Positions 33,748 to 42,397 of a DNA stretch of 49,688 bases are shown here, piece after piece. The position numbers and the translations under genes were made by a program. This stretch comes from Lactobacillus amylolyticus DSM 11664 (GTDB taxonomy: Bacteria > Bacillota > Bacilli > Lactobacillales > Lactobacillaceae): positions 1 through 49,688 of the forward strand of contig NZ_ADNY01000055.1 in NCBI RefSeq assembly GCF_000178475.1, in the 5' to 3' direction. The notes beneath the pieces were generated by a model. The model was not told the origin of the DNA and ran no database searches. It saw only the letters and a list, made by a program, of their open reading frames with translations. How positions within the stretch are numbered: position 1 is the stretch's first letter; the number at the start of each line of letters is the position of its first letter.

Positions 33748-33822
33748 AGCTACCTCTTCTAACTAAAAATTATATACAGATCTATTATATACAAAAAGCT
33801 GTTTAAAAGCTTGCAAAAGGAC

Positions 33823-33853
33823 AAAAAACCGCTTCTCAATCTATGAGAAGCGG
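33823..33853 (-). terminator. Terminator of the SDR-type pseudogene
   Basis: A perfect 10-bp stem CCGCTTCTCA/TGAGAAGCGG with a 5-base loop is followed leftward by a T-run. Confidence 0.85.
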
Positions 33854-33876
33854 ATTCTTAATTATTTTTCAACAAA

Positions 33877-34514
33877 TTAATACCAGCTTGGCTTGTCGCC
33901 TTCAGTACCAGGCTTGCCCAAACCGATTGATTCCTTAACGTCTTCTTTAGGGTTCTTAATTAAATGATAGACATAAGCAGCAACTGATTTTCTTGAAACT
34001 TCAGTATCAGTGATTGGCTCACCCTTCTTTGACTTTTCGTAGTCAACTTCATCCTTGTTGGTCATCCAAGTTGGACGAATGATCGTATAGTTAAGGCCTG
34101 AATCTTCAATTCTCTTAGCTGCTTTAGCATACTCAGTAATATAATCGCCCAAAGTCTTCTTGTTCCATTCACCAAATTTTCCTGGAACTTCATCATAAAT
34201 ACCTAAAGTTGAAATCCAAATCAGACGTTTAACATTGGCATTCTTCATTGCTTCAATAACTGCTTCGGCTTCAAGGTCAATGTCATTTTGACCGCCCAAG
34301 TTAGCATAAACAATGTCTTGACCTTTCATTGCTTTTTCAAGTTGAGCTGCATCGGTTGCGCTGCCTTCGATGATTGTTGCTTGACTTTTTTATCAGCCAT
34401 GCGTTCAGCATTACGTAAGAACAATGTAGTATCAACATCTTTGTCAGCAAATAAAAATCTTTCCACGATTTGTGCAACTTGTCCATGTGCACCAAGAACA
34501 ACAACTTTAACCAT
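33877..34514 (-). pseudogene. NAD(P)-binding (NmrA/SDR-like) protein gene with a frameshift in an A-run
   Basis: The start at 34512-34514 (MVKVVVLGAHGQVAQIVERF) follows AAAGGAG and encodes a Rossmann dinucleotide-binding loop GAHGQVAQ. At the six-A run 34386-34391 the frame breaks. The continuation EGSATDAAQLEKAMKGQDIV and VKRLIWISTLGIYDEVPGKF is in the other frame and runs to SWY at 33877. Adding one A joins both halves into a normal 212-residue protein (DKKSQATIIEGS at the joint). The C-terminal part has IIRPTWMTNKDEVDYE, typical of NAD(P)H-binding SDR-like proteins. It may be a true pseudogene, a phase-variable gene or a sequencing error. Confidence 0.85.
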
Positions 34515-34589
34515 CGATTTTCTCCTTTTCAAAAAACATATCTCACTTTCATTCTAGCGCAAGATATTGAAAAGATATACCAATTCCAC

Positions 34590-35246
34590 TTATTTACAAA
34601 AATCTTTAATAAGATCCAGCATCTTCAAGCTCTTAACAGCATAACTATTATGGGTTTGACGTGGCATTAAAATCAAACGGCCATGAGGAATAATTTGACT
34701 ATACCAACGAACATGTTCAACTTTTACCCAGTCCTTTTCTCCAACCACGCATAAGGTTGGTATCTGGATTTTTTTCAAGCTGTCTTCTGACATGAAGTTT
34801 TCAGTCAGTTCAACTCGGCTGTCACGATCTAATCTTAAGAAACGTGAAAAACCTTCTGTTAAATAATGGTATGGACGAATTCCGGCACCGTTGACGAAGA
34901 CGCCGGCAACAATTAATTTTTTAAAAATCGTTGGATACTCGCTGGCCAGCATTAAAGCGATCAAACCGCCGGCATCGAAGCCAAAGCAATAGCAGCCTTC
35001 AATGCCCAGTTTTTCAATAAACTGGTGGACGTCTTCGGTTTCAACATGGTAGTGTTCTGCGCTATCACCTTCGCTTAAGCCGTGTCCACGCATGTCAATG
35101 ACATAAACGGTGTAATACAAAGAAAGCGGAGGAACGATTTTATCGAACATTCCGCCATCCAAATGGTGACCATGAAGAAGCAATAATGGCGCACCTTTGC
35201 CTAATTTATGGTAATAAAGTTCAACTCCATTGACTTTTATTTTCAT
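34590..35246 (-). CDS. Alpha/beta hydrolase with Asp at the nucleophile position
   Basis: This 218-residue protein begins with a beta strand and the oxyanion segment LLLLHGHHLDGG (residues 21-32), then VIDMRGHGLSEGD. The nucleophile elbow reads GFDAGG (residues 89-94), so the usual Ser of GxSxG is Asp91. The C-terminal acid and base are in GEKDWVK and RQTHNSYA. Asp nucleophiles occur in epoxide hydrolases and haloalkane dehalogenases, but those are larger and have a cap domain. The gene overlaps the end of the glycosyltransferase gene by four bases (ATGA) and is probably co-transcribed. The substrate is unknown. Confidence 0.82.
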   Translation of the reverse strand: MKIKVNGVELYYHKLGKGAPLLLLHGHHLDGGMFDKIVPPLSLYYTVYVIDMRGHGLSEGDSAEHYHVETEDVHQFIEKLGIEGCYCFGFDAGGLIALMLASEYPTIFKKLIVAGVFVNGAGIRPYHYLTEGFSRFLRLDRDSRVELTENFMSEDSLKKIQIPTLCVVGEKDWVKVEHVRWYSQIIPHGRLILMPRQTHNSYAVKSLKMLDLIKDFCK

Positions 35247-36067
35247 ATGCTTTCCTTACTTGTTGACTGTTCTTGCAATACTCGATTAAACTTTTTAATT
35301 CTTTTTTCTTCTTCGCGATCTTTCATTAGACTCTTGATAATTATCCGCCATACCCGGTAATTGCCGCGAAAGTTGTCAACTACCTTTTTAATATTAGGCT
35401 GGTGAATAATGCTCCCTTTTCTTTGACAATAGTGATAATACGGCGTTTGCGTATAGTACACGCCAGGGGCAACTGAAATATATTTAACGTTAAAAATTTG
35501 ATCTTCCAACAAAGAAATGTCTTTATCGAACTTCAAATTAAACTTCTTGATTACAGAAGTGCGGTAGGCCTTGTTCCAGCAATAGCCTTTCATTGGCGAA
35601 TTGAACACATTGGTTAGTTTCAAATAAGTTTGACTTTTAGTCAAAAATCCGCCTTCAGTGTGGCCAACGACACGCTCTTTTTTGTCTGGATAGCTTAGCC
35701 AGTAACCACATGAAACCATATTGACATCAGGATGCTTTTCAAAGGCATCAATAAAAAATGCAGTGTAGGAAGGATCCACCCAGTCATCTCCGTCATGGAA
35801 AGTAACGTATGGGGTGTCTAATTCCTTAATACCAACATTTCTTGCGTCAGATGGACCGCCATTTTTCTTTTTGATAATTTTAAAATAAGGAAAAAGAGAT
35901 CGATATTTTTCTGCGACCTCGACAGAATTATCGGTTGAGCCATCATCTACTATGACCAATTTAAAGGCTTTGTTCTTTTGTGCTAATAGTGCATCAAAAG
36001 CTCGCGGCAAGTATTCTGCTGTGTTATAAACTGGCATAATAATGGTTAGCTTAGGCACTTGTAACAT
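35243..36067 (-). CDS. Family 2 glycosyltransferase
   Basis: This 274-residue GT-A fold enzyme has TIIMPVYNTAEYLPRAFDAL, VIVDDGSTDNSVEV (nucleotide-sugar binding Asp) and the metal-binding FHDGDDWVDP (DxD-like). ISLLEDQIFNVKYIS holds the catalytic ED motif. There is no membrane segment, so it is a peripheral enzyme adding a sugar to a wall or lipid-linked acceptor. AAAGGATG precedes the ATG. It starts a two-gene unit with the Asp-type hydrolase. No polysaccharide cluster surrounds it, so the product cannot be named. Confidence 0.9.
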   Translation of the reverse strand: MLQVPKLTIIMPVYNTAEYLPRAFDALLAQKNKAFKLVIVDDGSTDNSVEVAEKYRSLFPYFKIIKKKNGGPSDARNVGIKELDTPYVTFHDGDDWVDPSYTAFFIDAFEKHPDVNMVSCGYWLSYPDKKERVVGHTEGGFLTKSQTYLKLTNVFNSPMKGYCWNKAYRTSVIKKFNLKFDKDISLLEDQIFNVKYISVAPGVYYTQTPYYHYCQRKGSIIHQPNIKKVVDNFRGNYRVWRIIIKSLMKDREEEKRIKKFNRVLQEQSTSKESI

Positions 36068-36216
36068 ATAGTCATCCTTTCGTAACCTACATTATATCAT
36101 CTTGGCGGAAACTATTCTTTGATCTTTTCTGATTAAAATTTTATCAAGGAAAAATTTGAAATCTGTTTATTTTTACACTTGCGAGTATAATATCGCATAT
36201 AAGGAGAATAAAATAC

Positions 36217-37179
36217 ATGAAAAAAACTTTTACATTACTAACTGTTCTTGTAATGATTAGTTCAATTGCGTTTTTCTCATTTAAATCTACCCCTGTTTAT
36301 GCTGACGACGAAACGCCAGTAGTAACTCTAGGTACATCTTTAACTGAGAGCCAAAAACAAGGCACGATTAAGACTTTAACCGCATCGCTCAACGGCGGCA
36401 ATTACCGAACGATTACCGTTACTGGCAGCGATTTGGTCAAATATTTAAACCCTTCCGGTGATAATTTCATAACTTCATCCAGAGTATGGTCCAGTGCAAT
36501 GATTCAAAAAACCAGCTCTGGATCAGGGATCAATGTTAAGATTCTTGACTACAATGGTGAAAACAATATCACAACCATTACGGCCAACCAATATAAAAAT
36601 GCAGCCGTAACAGCCGGAATCACTGATGCCAACATTTACGTAACCAGTGCCGTTCCAATCGACGGTTCTGGTGCTTTAGCTGGTGTCTATGCAGCTTATG
36701 CTAAAAGCGGCAATGCTTTAAACCAAAAGCAGATTAATGCAGCTCAAGATGAAATGAGCACTTTGAGTGGAATCACTCAGGCAAATAAAAACAAGGACGG
36801 CTACAGTGATTCCCAATTGAACAATGCTGTTGCTGGTGCCAAAAGCGATATGGCTAAGATCGGCAACAACATTTCTGATAGTCAAATTCGCGATATTGTT
36901 AACAACCAAATCAAGATCAACCATTTGGGTAACACTATTACCAACAATCAAAAGACACAAATTGTTAACTTGTTGATCGAAATCAGAGATTCAGGTGCTT
37001 TGAAGAGCAGAAGCTTCAAACAACAAGCCTCTGCTTTGTCCAAAAATATTCAAAACAGTTCCAAAAGAATTTTCGATAAATTGAATACGCAAGAAAATCG
37101 CAACTGGCTGCAGCAAATTTGGCAAAATATCGTCAACTGGTTTAACGGCTTGTTTGGCGGTGCAATTGTTTTAGGATAA
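36217..37179 (+). CDS. Secreted DUF1002 protein (YpuA-like)
   Basis: This 320-residue protein has a signal peptide (residues 1-29, STPVYA-DDE). The DUF1002 domain follows: TLGTSLTESQKQGTIKTL, SSRVWSSAMIQKTSSGSGIN and a segment ITDANIYVTSAVPIDGSGAL. The C-terminal 120 residues are helical and end in QIWQNIVNWFNGLFGGAIVL, an amphipathic or hydrophobic tail that may associate with the membrane. AAGGAG precedes the ATG, and TATAAT lies at 36186-36191. DUF1002 proteins are widespread in Firmicutes and uncharacterised; a wall-related role is often suspected. Confidence 0.85.
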   Translation: MKKTFTLLTVLVMISSIAFFSFKSTPVYADDETPVVTLGTSLTESQKQGTIKTLTASLNGGNYRTITVTGSDLVKYLNPSGDNFITSSRVWSSAMIQKTSSGSGINVKILDYNGENNITTITANQYKNAAVTAGITDANIYVTSAVPIDGSGALAGVYAAYAKSGNALNQKQINAAQDEMSTLSGITQANKNKDGYSDSQLNNAVAGAKSDMAKIGNNISDSQIRDIVNNQIKINHLGNTITNNQKTQIVNLLIEIRDSGALKSRSFKQQASALSKNIQNSSKRIFDKLNTQENRNWLQQIWQNIVNWFNGLFGGAIVLG

Positions 37180-37194
37180 AAATTAAATATCTAC

Positions 37195-37226
37195 AAAAAA
37201 AGGCAGGATTAATCTCCTGCTTTTTT
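37195..37226. terminator. Bidirectional terminator
   Basis: The stem GCAGGA/TCCTGC, extended by A/T pairs, serves the DUF1002 gene and the convergent rnhA. Confidence 0.8.
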
Positions 37227-37985
37227 CTACATTTTTTCATCCATATATTTATTCAAAAAGTGATCAACGAACTCATTGCCGGCATTATTGGCATGACCCT
37301 TCGTCCATTCAAACTTGGCATTCGGGAATTTAGTCAATAAGCGATCAATCTCTTGCCACTCTTCTTTATTAGCAAGCGGACCTGATGATTTTTTCCAGCC
37401 GCGCTTTTTCCAACTCTTGAGCCAGCCCTTATTAATCGCATTCAAAACGTACTGTGAATCAAGAACGAAAAGCAGTTTTTTATCGTTGAAGCCCAATTCA
37501 ATGAGTTTCTTCAAGGCATTGATAAAACCCGTTTGCTCCATCTTATTGTTAGTTGCGCCATATTCACCGCCAGCACCGTGAACTTCCTGGTCGCCCCATT
37601 CGATGCGATAGGCCCAGGCAGCCTTATCCGTCTTTTTAACATGTCCGCCTTTATAAACACCGGTGTTACGCGTTCCGCCGTCGGTATAAATCGTGGCAAA
37701 ATAATCATTTGGATTACTGTTTCGGGCTTTGACAGTTTTAGTTTGAACCGGCAGTTTTTTACTGGTATTAACAATCTTCTTAATCGCATTCTGGAGATTG
37801 TCTTCATCTTTGCGGATTTCTTGGCCCTGCGTTTCCTTATTCCAATTCAAATAATCAGTCGCATCCGTAATTTGCGCAAAAGACTTATATTCTGCGCCTG
37901 AAAAACCATCAACTTGCGCCTTTGCTTCATCCCAATTACGGTAAATCCCTGGCTTGCGCCCTTTTTTTACAGCATAAAATTTCAT
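37227..37985 (-). CDS. rnhA: Ribonuclease HI with N-terminal hybrid-binding domain
   Basis: This 252-residue enzyme removes RNA from RNA-DNA hybrids. Residues 1-46 form the RNase H1 hybrid-binding (caulimovirus-type) domain (MKFYAVKKGRKPGIYRNWDE). The catalytic domain holds the metal-binding residues Asp102 (YTDGG), Glu150 (NNKMEQ), Asp176 (VLDSQYV) and Asp241 (NEFVDHF). The linker in between is about 45 residues and basic. The layout equals that of eukaryotic RNase H1 and several Firmicutes enzymes. The gene stands alone, divergent from the DUF915 gene. Confidence 0.93.
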   Translation of the reverse strand: MKFYAVKKGRKPGIYRNWDEAKAQVDGFSGAEYKSFAQITDATDYLNWNKETQGQEIRKDEDNLQNAIKKIVNTSKKLPVQTKTVKARNSNPNDYFATIYTDGGTRNTGVYKGGHVKKTDKAAWAYRIEWGDQEVHGAGGEYGATNNKMEQTGFINALKKLIELGFNDKKLLFVLDSQYVLNAINKGWLKSWKKRGWKKSSGPLANKEEWQEIDRLLTKFPNAKFEWTKGHANNAGNEFVDHFLNKYMDEKM

Positions 37986-38063
37986 TATATAAGCTCACCT
38001 CACGTAAAATCATCGGTCAATGTTAGAATATATATTAACAAATATTTTTGAGGGATGTGCAGG

Positions 38064-38996
38064 ATGTTTTTTAACAGCAAAAAATATGCTCAAGAAGCTG
38101 AAAAAGATCATAAAAAGAACCTAAAACAGGAACCCAGCATGTTCAGCATGATTGCATTAGGACTCATAGCAACATTTGCACCTACCCGTCCATTTTTGCG
38201 GATGCATAAAAAGCATATTGAAGACCACGTTACTGTTGAAGAAAAAAGCGGCGATTTCGAACAAGTCCCGATTATCTATTTTCATGGCTTTCGCGGCGGA
38301 GACTACACTACACGCGTAATGGTCAAACAAGCTTTGGCTGATAAAAAAAGCGATAAGTTCCTCAAAGTAACAGTTGATCTTTTAGGCAATTTTAAATTAG
38401 AAGGCACTTGGAGCGGTGATCGACAGCCGATCATTCAAGTAGCTTTCCGGCAGCGAATCGTCGGCATCTATGGCATTGACTATTATTTAAGCTTTGTTTT
38501 GCCATTTTTGTCCAAACGCTACCACTTCAAGACTTACACGGCAGTAGCTCACTCATTGGCCTGCCCCTGCGTCATCCGCACCGAAATGAAGCATTCATGG
38601 CAAAAGAATTTTCCCCATTTGAATAAATGTGCTTTTATTGCCGGCCCGTTTGATGGGGTCACTTATCTAGGCGATATTCCCAACGTCAATGTTTTAAATG
38701 AAAATGGCCGGCCCACAATGATGAACCCGCACTATTTGTACCTGCTTTTCAGAAGACGACGCTTCAATTCGAATATTTCGGTTTTGAACATTTACGGCAA
38801 TGTGCTTGATAACACTAACACCGATCGTTTTATCTCTGTGGTTTCTGCCAAAAGCATTCGTTATATTCTCGCGCCGCAAGCCCATTCTTACCAAGAAGTC
38901 GAAGTTCGCGGACGCAACGACGCCGAACACAGCTGGATGCATGACAATCCGTTTGTAATTGAAATTGTCGACAAATTTATTGGAGTTAAGAAATAA
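38064..38996 (+). CDS. Alpha/beta hydrolase of the DUF915 type
   Basis: This protein has about 310 residues. A hydrophobic stretch near residues 25-45 may anchor it. IIYFHGFRGGDYTTRVMVKQ is the oxyanion region; AVAHSLACPCVI holds the presumed nucleophile Ser in a degenerate elbow (A-H-S-L-A instead of G-H-S-M-G); NTDRFISV and AEHSWMHDNPFV provide Asp and His in the DUF915 positions. The start at 38064 is preferred, because GAGGG lies 9 bases upstream; an ATG three codons earlier would overlap that site. The gene is 21 bases upstream of cls and in the same direction, so a lipid-related role is possible but unproven. Confidence 0.8.
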   Translation: MFFNSKKYAQEAEKDHKKNLKQEPSMFSMIALGLIATFAPTRPFLRMHKKHIEDHVTVEEKSGDFEQVPIIYFHGFRGGDYTTRVMVKQALADKKSDKFLKVTVDLLGNFKLEGTWSGDRQPIIQVAFRQRIVGIYGIDYYLSFVLPFLSKRYHFKTYTAVAHSLACPCVIRTEMKHSWQKNFPHLNKCAFIAGPFDGVTYLGDIPNVNVLNENGRPTMMNPHYLYLLFRRRRFNSNISVLNIYGNVLDNTNTDRFISVVSAKSIRYILAPQAHSYQEVEVRGRNDAEHSWMHDNPFVIEIVDKFIGVKK

Positions 38997-39017
38997 AAAG
39001 TTTAATGGAGGGATTTT

Positions 39018-40475
39018 GTGATTTGGCTACATGACTTATGGCGCATCATCGTCATTACCAACACCATTCTTGCCTTCTACATTGTCTTTCATAGACGAAG
39101 GTCTGTTTCAACTACTTGGGCGTGGCTGATCATTTTGTTGGTGCTGCCAATTATCGGTTTAATTCTCTATGGTTTCTTCGGCCGGGGAATTTCTCAAGAA
39201 AATATTTTTGCAATCAATCGCCAGAAGCACTTAGGTCTGCGCAACGTGCAAGAAACAATTACTAAGGCTCCCAAAAAGGTCAGTCCGGATGATACTTCAA
39301 CTAAGGGAAAAATTGCGATTAAATATTTTAACAAAGACCACAATTCTCCTTTAACTAAAAACAACCACGTTGATTTATACAACGATGGTCATGCAATGTT
39401 TAAAGATATGATCCGTGATATTGAAAAGGCTAAAAAGACCGTCAACGTCGAATTTTACACTTTTTATAATGATGAAATCGGCAACCGCATGCTTAACTTG
39501 CTAATAAAAAAAGCCAAAAGCGGTGTAAAGGTCAACGTGCTCTATGATGCTTGGGGCTCAATGGGCGCAACTAAAGCCTGGTTCAACCAATTGCGCAAGG
39601 CAGGCGGCGAAGTGCTGCCATTTATTACTTCACGCAATATGATTACGCGTTACCGGATCAACTACCACTTGCACCGGAAGATCGTCGTCATTGACGGCAA
39701 AATTTCATGGACCGGTGGTTTTAACATCGGTGATCAATATTTAGGCAAAAAGAAAAAATTGGGCTATTGGCGCGACAGTCAGGTTCGAATCGTCGGTTCC
39801 GCATCCCTATTATTGCAAGAACGGTTCGTCATGGACTGGAATGCCTCAATTTACAAAAACACCCAGGTTATTACCTACAGCGATCTTTATTTCCCGGACT
39901 TTGACGAAAACGACATCGAAAACGGCGATGTTGCAACACAGGTTGTCTTCGATGGCCCTGACCGCTACGAACAATATATGCGCAACGGCATGATGCGCCT
40001 AATGCTAATGGCGCGCAAACGCTTATGGATTCAAACGCCATATTTGATTCCCGATGACGCCATGTTTGCGGCTTGGCAGACGATCGCCAGCTCTGGCATT
40101 GACGTCCGCATTATGATTCCATGCAAGCCGGATCACCCGTTTATTTACCGCGCTACTCAGTGGTATGCCAATGAACTGACCCACTACGGCATTAAAGTTT
40201 ATATTTACAATCATGGTTTTATCCATGCAAAAACAACGGTGATCGATGACCTTTATTCATCGGTAGGTTCAATGAATCAGGACTACCGTTCATATGATTT
40301 AAACTTTGAAGACAACGTCATTTTTTACGACAAAAAGTTTAACAAGAAAATGACGGATACTTTTGAAAAAGACATGGAAGATTCAACCCTATTGACCAAA
40401 GAGATGATTGCTAAGCAAAGTCGGCCATTAAAGACGCTGCAAAGTTTTTCTCGCATGTTGTCACCAATTTTATAG
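39018..40475 (+). CDS. cls: Cardiolipin synthase
   Basis: This 485-residue phospholipase-D-type enzyme joins two phosphatidylglycerol molecules to make cardiolipin. Two N-terminal membrane helices (about 5-25 and 33-55) are followed by two HKD motifs: HLHRKIVVIDGKISWTGGFN and HAKTTVIDDLYSSVGSMN. Length and the C-terminal LSPIL end are normal for Cls. The start is GTG at 39018 after GGAGGG. It follows the DUF915 gene closely and ends in a terminator. Lactobacilli commonly have two cls genes; the other is not here. Confidence 0.94.
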   Translation: MIWLHDLWRIIVITNTILAFYIVFHRRRSVSTTWAWLIILLVLPIIGLILYGFFGRGISQENIFAINRQKHLGLRNVQETITKAPKKVSPDDTSTKGKIAIKYFNKDHNSPLTKNNHVDLYNDGHAMFKDMIRDIEKAKKTVNVEFYTFYNDEIGNRMLNLLIKKAKSGVKVNVLYDAWGSMGATKAWFNQLRKAGGEVLPFITSRNMITRYRINYHLHRKIVVIDGKISWTGGFNIGDQYLGKKKKLGYWRDSQVRIVGSASLLLQERFVMDWNASIYKNTQVITYSDLYFPDFDENDIENGDVATQVVFDGPDRYEQYMRNGMMRLMLMARKRLWIQTPYLIPDDAMFAAWQTIASSGIDVRIMIPCKPDHPFIYRATQWYANELTHYGIKVYIYNHGFIHAKTTVIDDLYSSVGSMNQDYRSYDLNFEDNVIFYDKKFNKKMTDTFEKDMEDSTLLTKEMIAKQSRPLKTLQSFSRMLSPIL

Positions 40476-40508
40476 TAAAAAAAGCGGATACGTCATGTAC
40501 CCGTTTTT
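40474..40508. terminator. Bidirectional terminator after cls
   Basis: The arms AAAAGCGGATAC and GTACCCGTTTTT pair with one mismatch around a short loop. Confidence 0.7.
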
Positions 40509-40518
40509 TCTTACTTTT

Positions 40519-41004
40519 TTACAACGTATTTCTAACTTCAATTCTGATACGGTGATCAGCGTATCTTTGCAACGCTGCAATAATTGACTTAACATCGCTA
40601 GAAAATTGCAGGTTGTACTGCCGGCCTTTATTTGTTCCCAAAATGCAAATAACTGCTGGCTTTTTCCCTATAGGCACGTTAATCAAAATGACATTGTCAA
40701 TCTCCGAATATGACAATGTTCGTTTGAAATATCCTGAAACCACAGCCTTTTTAGGAGCAAAACCAGTGAAGCCATCCACAATGCTGACAAGCAGCAACAA
40801 AGCTAAAAAGAGATTGATGCCTGGCTCGCCTTTTTCAATATAATTCCAAGTAAAGCCAAGCCAAATTACTAAAAGCGTCCAGAGCAAAATAGAAATGCGA
40901 AACTTGCCTCTCAATTCAAGTTTTGCCTGCCAATACCAGCTATAGCAAGCGTAAATAAACATAACAATATTCACTAAAATATAAAATCCAGACATTGTTT
41001 GCAA
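40519..41004 (-). CDS. Small membrane protein of unknown function
   Basis: The protein has about 161 residues. Three hydrophobic segments (about 5-23, 35-53 and 62-80) are followed by a soluble domain of about 75 residues with an alternating beta pattern (YSEIDNVILINVPIGKKPAV), reminiscent of bacterial PH-like membrane proteins. The listed start is TTG at 41002-41004, 9 bases after AAGGGG; ATG three codons in (40993-40995) is the alternative. It stands alone, divergent from the sirtuin gene. No function is known to me. Confidence 0.66.
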   Translation of the reverse strand: MQTMSGFYILVNIVMFIYACYSWYWQAKLELRGKFRISILLWTLLVIWLGFTWNYIEKGEPGINLFLALLLLVSIVDGFTGFAPKKAVVSGYFKRTLSYSEIDNVILINVPIGKKPAVICILGTNKGRQYNLQFSSDVKSIIAALQRYADHRIRIEVRNTL

Positions 41005-41100
41005 AACATTTCACCCCTTCATAAAATTGTCTTAAATAATATTATAACAAAATCCTGCCGTATAATTAATGTGAGAACTTTTACAGAAAGGACAAATATA

Positions 41101-41805
41101 ATGATTGATGCTAAGCAAATTTCTGACCTTAAAAATGATATTGACCAAGCTAAGCACATCGTCTTTTTAACTGGTGCCGGTGTTTCAACTCATTCTGGCA
41201 TTCCTGACTATCGTTCAAAAAGCGGTATTTATAATGGCGTTTCAGAAAGTCCAGAGACCATTCTTAGCGATGATACTCTATTTAACCGGCCCCAATTCTT
41301 TTATGACTTTGTCATGAACAACATGTATTTCCCAGATGCAGAGCCAAACTTAATTCACCAAAGGATCGCACAATTATGCAACCAAAAAGGCACATTGATT
41401 ACGCAAAATATTGATCGTCTAGACACTAAGGCCGGCAACAACCACGTCATAGAATTTCATGGCAATCTGTATCAAATTTATTGCACCAAATGTCATCAGC
41501 CTGTTGCCTATTCTGAATATGCTCAGAGCTATCTGCATAAAGATTGTGGTGGCATTATTCGGCCAGGGATCGTCTTATACGGTGAGGCCATTAACCCGGA
41601 AAATCTTTCAAAATCCGTTAATGCAATGCAAAATTCCGATCTCGTTATAATTGTGGGAACCAGTTTTGTTGTCTATCCTTTTGCCCAATTATTGGCTTAT
41701 CGCATGCCAAGCGCTAAGGTTTGGGTAGTTAACAAAACAGCTATTCCAGCCAATGGCGTGAAGGCGATCATCGGTGATGCACTTGATGTTTTCCAAAAAT
41801 TATAA
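41101..41805 (+). CDS. cobB: NAD-dependent protein deacylase (sirtuin)
   Basis: This 234-residue Sir2-family enzyme removes acyl groups from lysines using NAD+. It carries GAGVSTHSGIPDYRS (NAD binding), TQNIDRLDTKAG, the catalytic His120 in EFHGN, and GTSFVVYPFA near the end. The zinc site usually has four Cys; here Cys128, Cys131 and Cys149 are present, but the fourth position reads His146 (YLHKDCGG). The ATG at 41101 follows AAAGGAC; upstream in-frame codons are not preceded by a site. It begins a run of rightward genes with ogt and the terC-like gene. Confidence 0.92.
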   Translation: MIDAKQISDLKNDIDQAKHIVFLTGAGVSTHSGIPDYRSKSGIYNGVSESPETILSDDTLFNRPQFFYDFVMNNMYFPDAEPNLIHQRIAQLCNQKGTLITQNIDRLDTKAGNNHVIEFHGNLYQIYCTKCHQPVAYSEYAQSYLHKDCGGIIRPGIVLYGEAINPENLSKSVNAMQNSDLVIIVGTSFVVYPFAQLLAYRMPSAKVWVVNKTAIPANGVKAIIGDALDVFQKL

Positions 41806-41881
41806 TTGAATTTAAAAACTATGCTTGTTATCCTTAAGTTTAATGCAAGCTGTTATTTTTGCTAGAAAGTAGTGAGGAAAA

Positions 41882-42397
41882 ATGGCTGACGTTTTTTATT
41901 ATGATTACGTAACGATTAAACCATGGACCTACTTTCTAGCAATTACGGACAAAGGCCTTTCCTACGTTGGCCTTAAAGGAGACGAAGCATCTCCCATCTT
42001 CAGTTATTACCCTAACCGGATGCTGCTGCATGATCCTAAGCGGCTAGCGCCTTATACTCAACAATTAAAGGAATATTTTGCCGGCAAGCGCCATTATTTC
42101 GATGTGCCCATTGACATTTCTGAGTTTGGAACGCCCTTTCAGCGCAGCGTTTTGCAAATTGTGGCTAAAGTTCCATATGGCTCAACGGTTAGTTATGGCG
42201 ATATTACTTCCTCGCTTGATAGTGCGAGAAGCGTGCGGGCTGTGGCACATGCCATCGCTTTAAATCCCGTTTTAATCTTTATTCCCTGCCACCGCATAAT
42301 TATGGCTAACGGAATGATTGGTGGCTATCGTTTAGGATCAAAGGAAAAAGCACGTTTACTTAATTTAGAAAAGAGCTATTTGCATGACAATTCTTAA
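41882..42397 (+). CDS. ogt: Methylated-DNA--protein-cysteine methyltransferase
   Basis: This 171-residue protein repairs O6-methylguanine by moving the methyl group to its own Cys136 in IFIPCHRII. The helix-turn-helix that flips the base includes GSTVSYGDITSSLDSARSVR with the arginine finger. GTPFQRSVLQIVAKVPYG is the conserved strand before it. GAGGAAAA precedes the ATG. Its last codons overlap the start of the TerC-type gene by 14 bases. Together with the Mpg-type glycosylase 1.2 kb away it makes up the alkylation repair seen in this region. Confidence 0.93.
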   Translation: MADVFYYDYVTIKPWTYFLAITDKGLSYVGLKGDEASPIFSYYPNRMLLHDPKRLAPYTQQLKEYFAGKRHYFDVPIDISEFGTPFQRSVLQIVAKVPYGSTVSYGDITSSLDSARSVRAVAHAIALNPVLIFIPCHRIIMANGMIGGYRLGSKEKARLLNLEKSYLHDNS

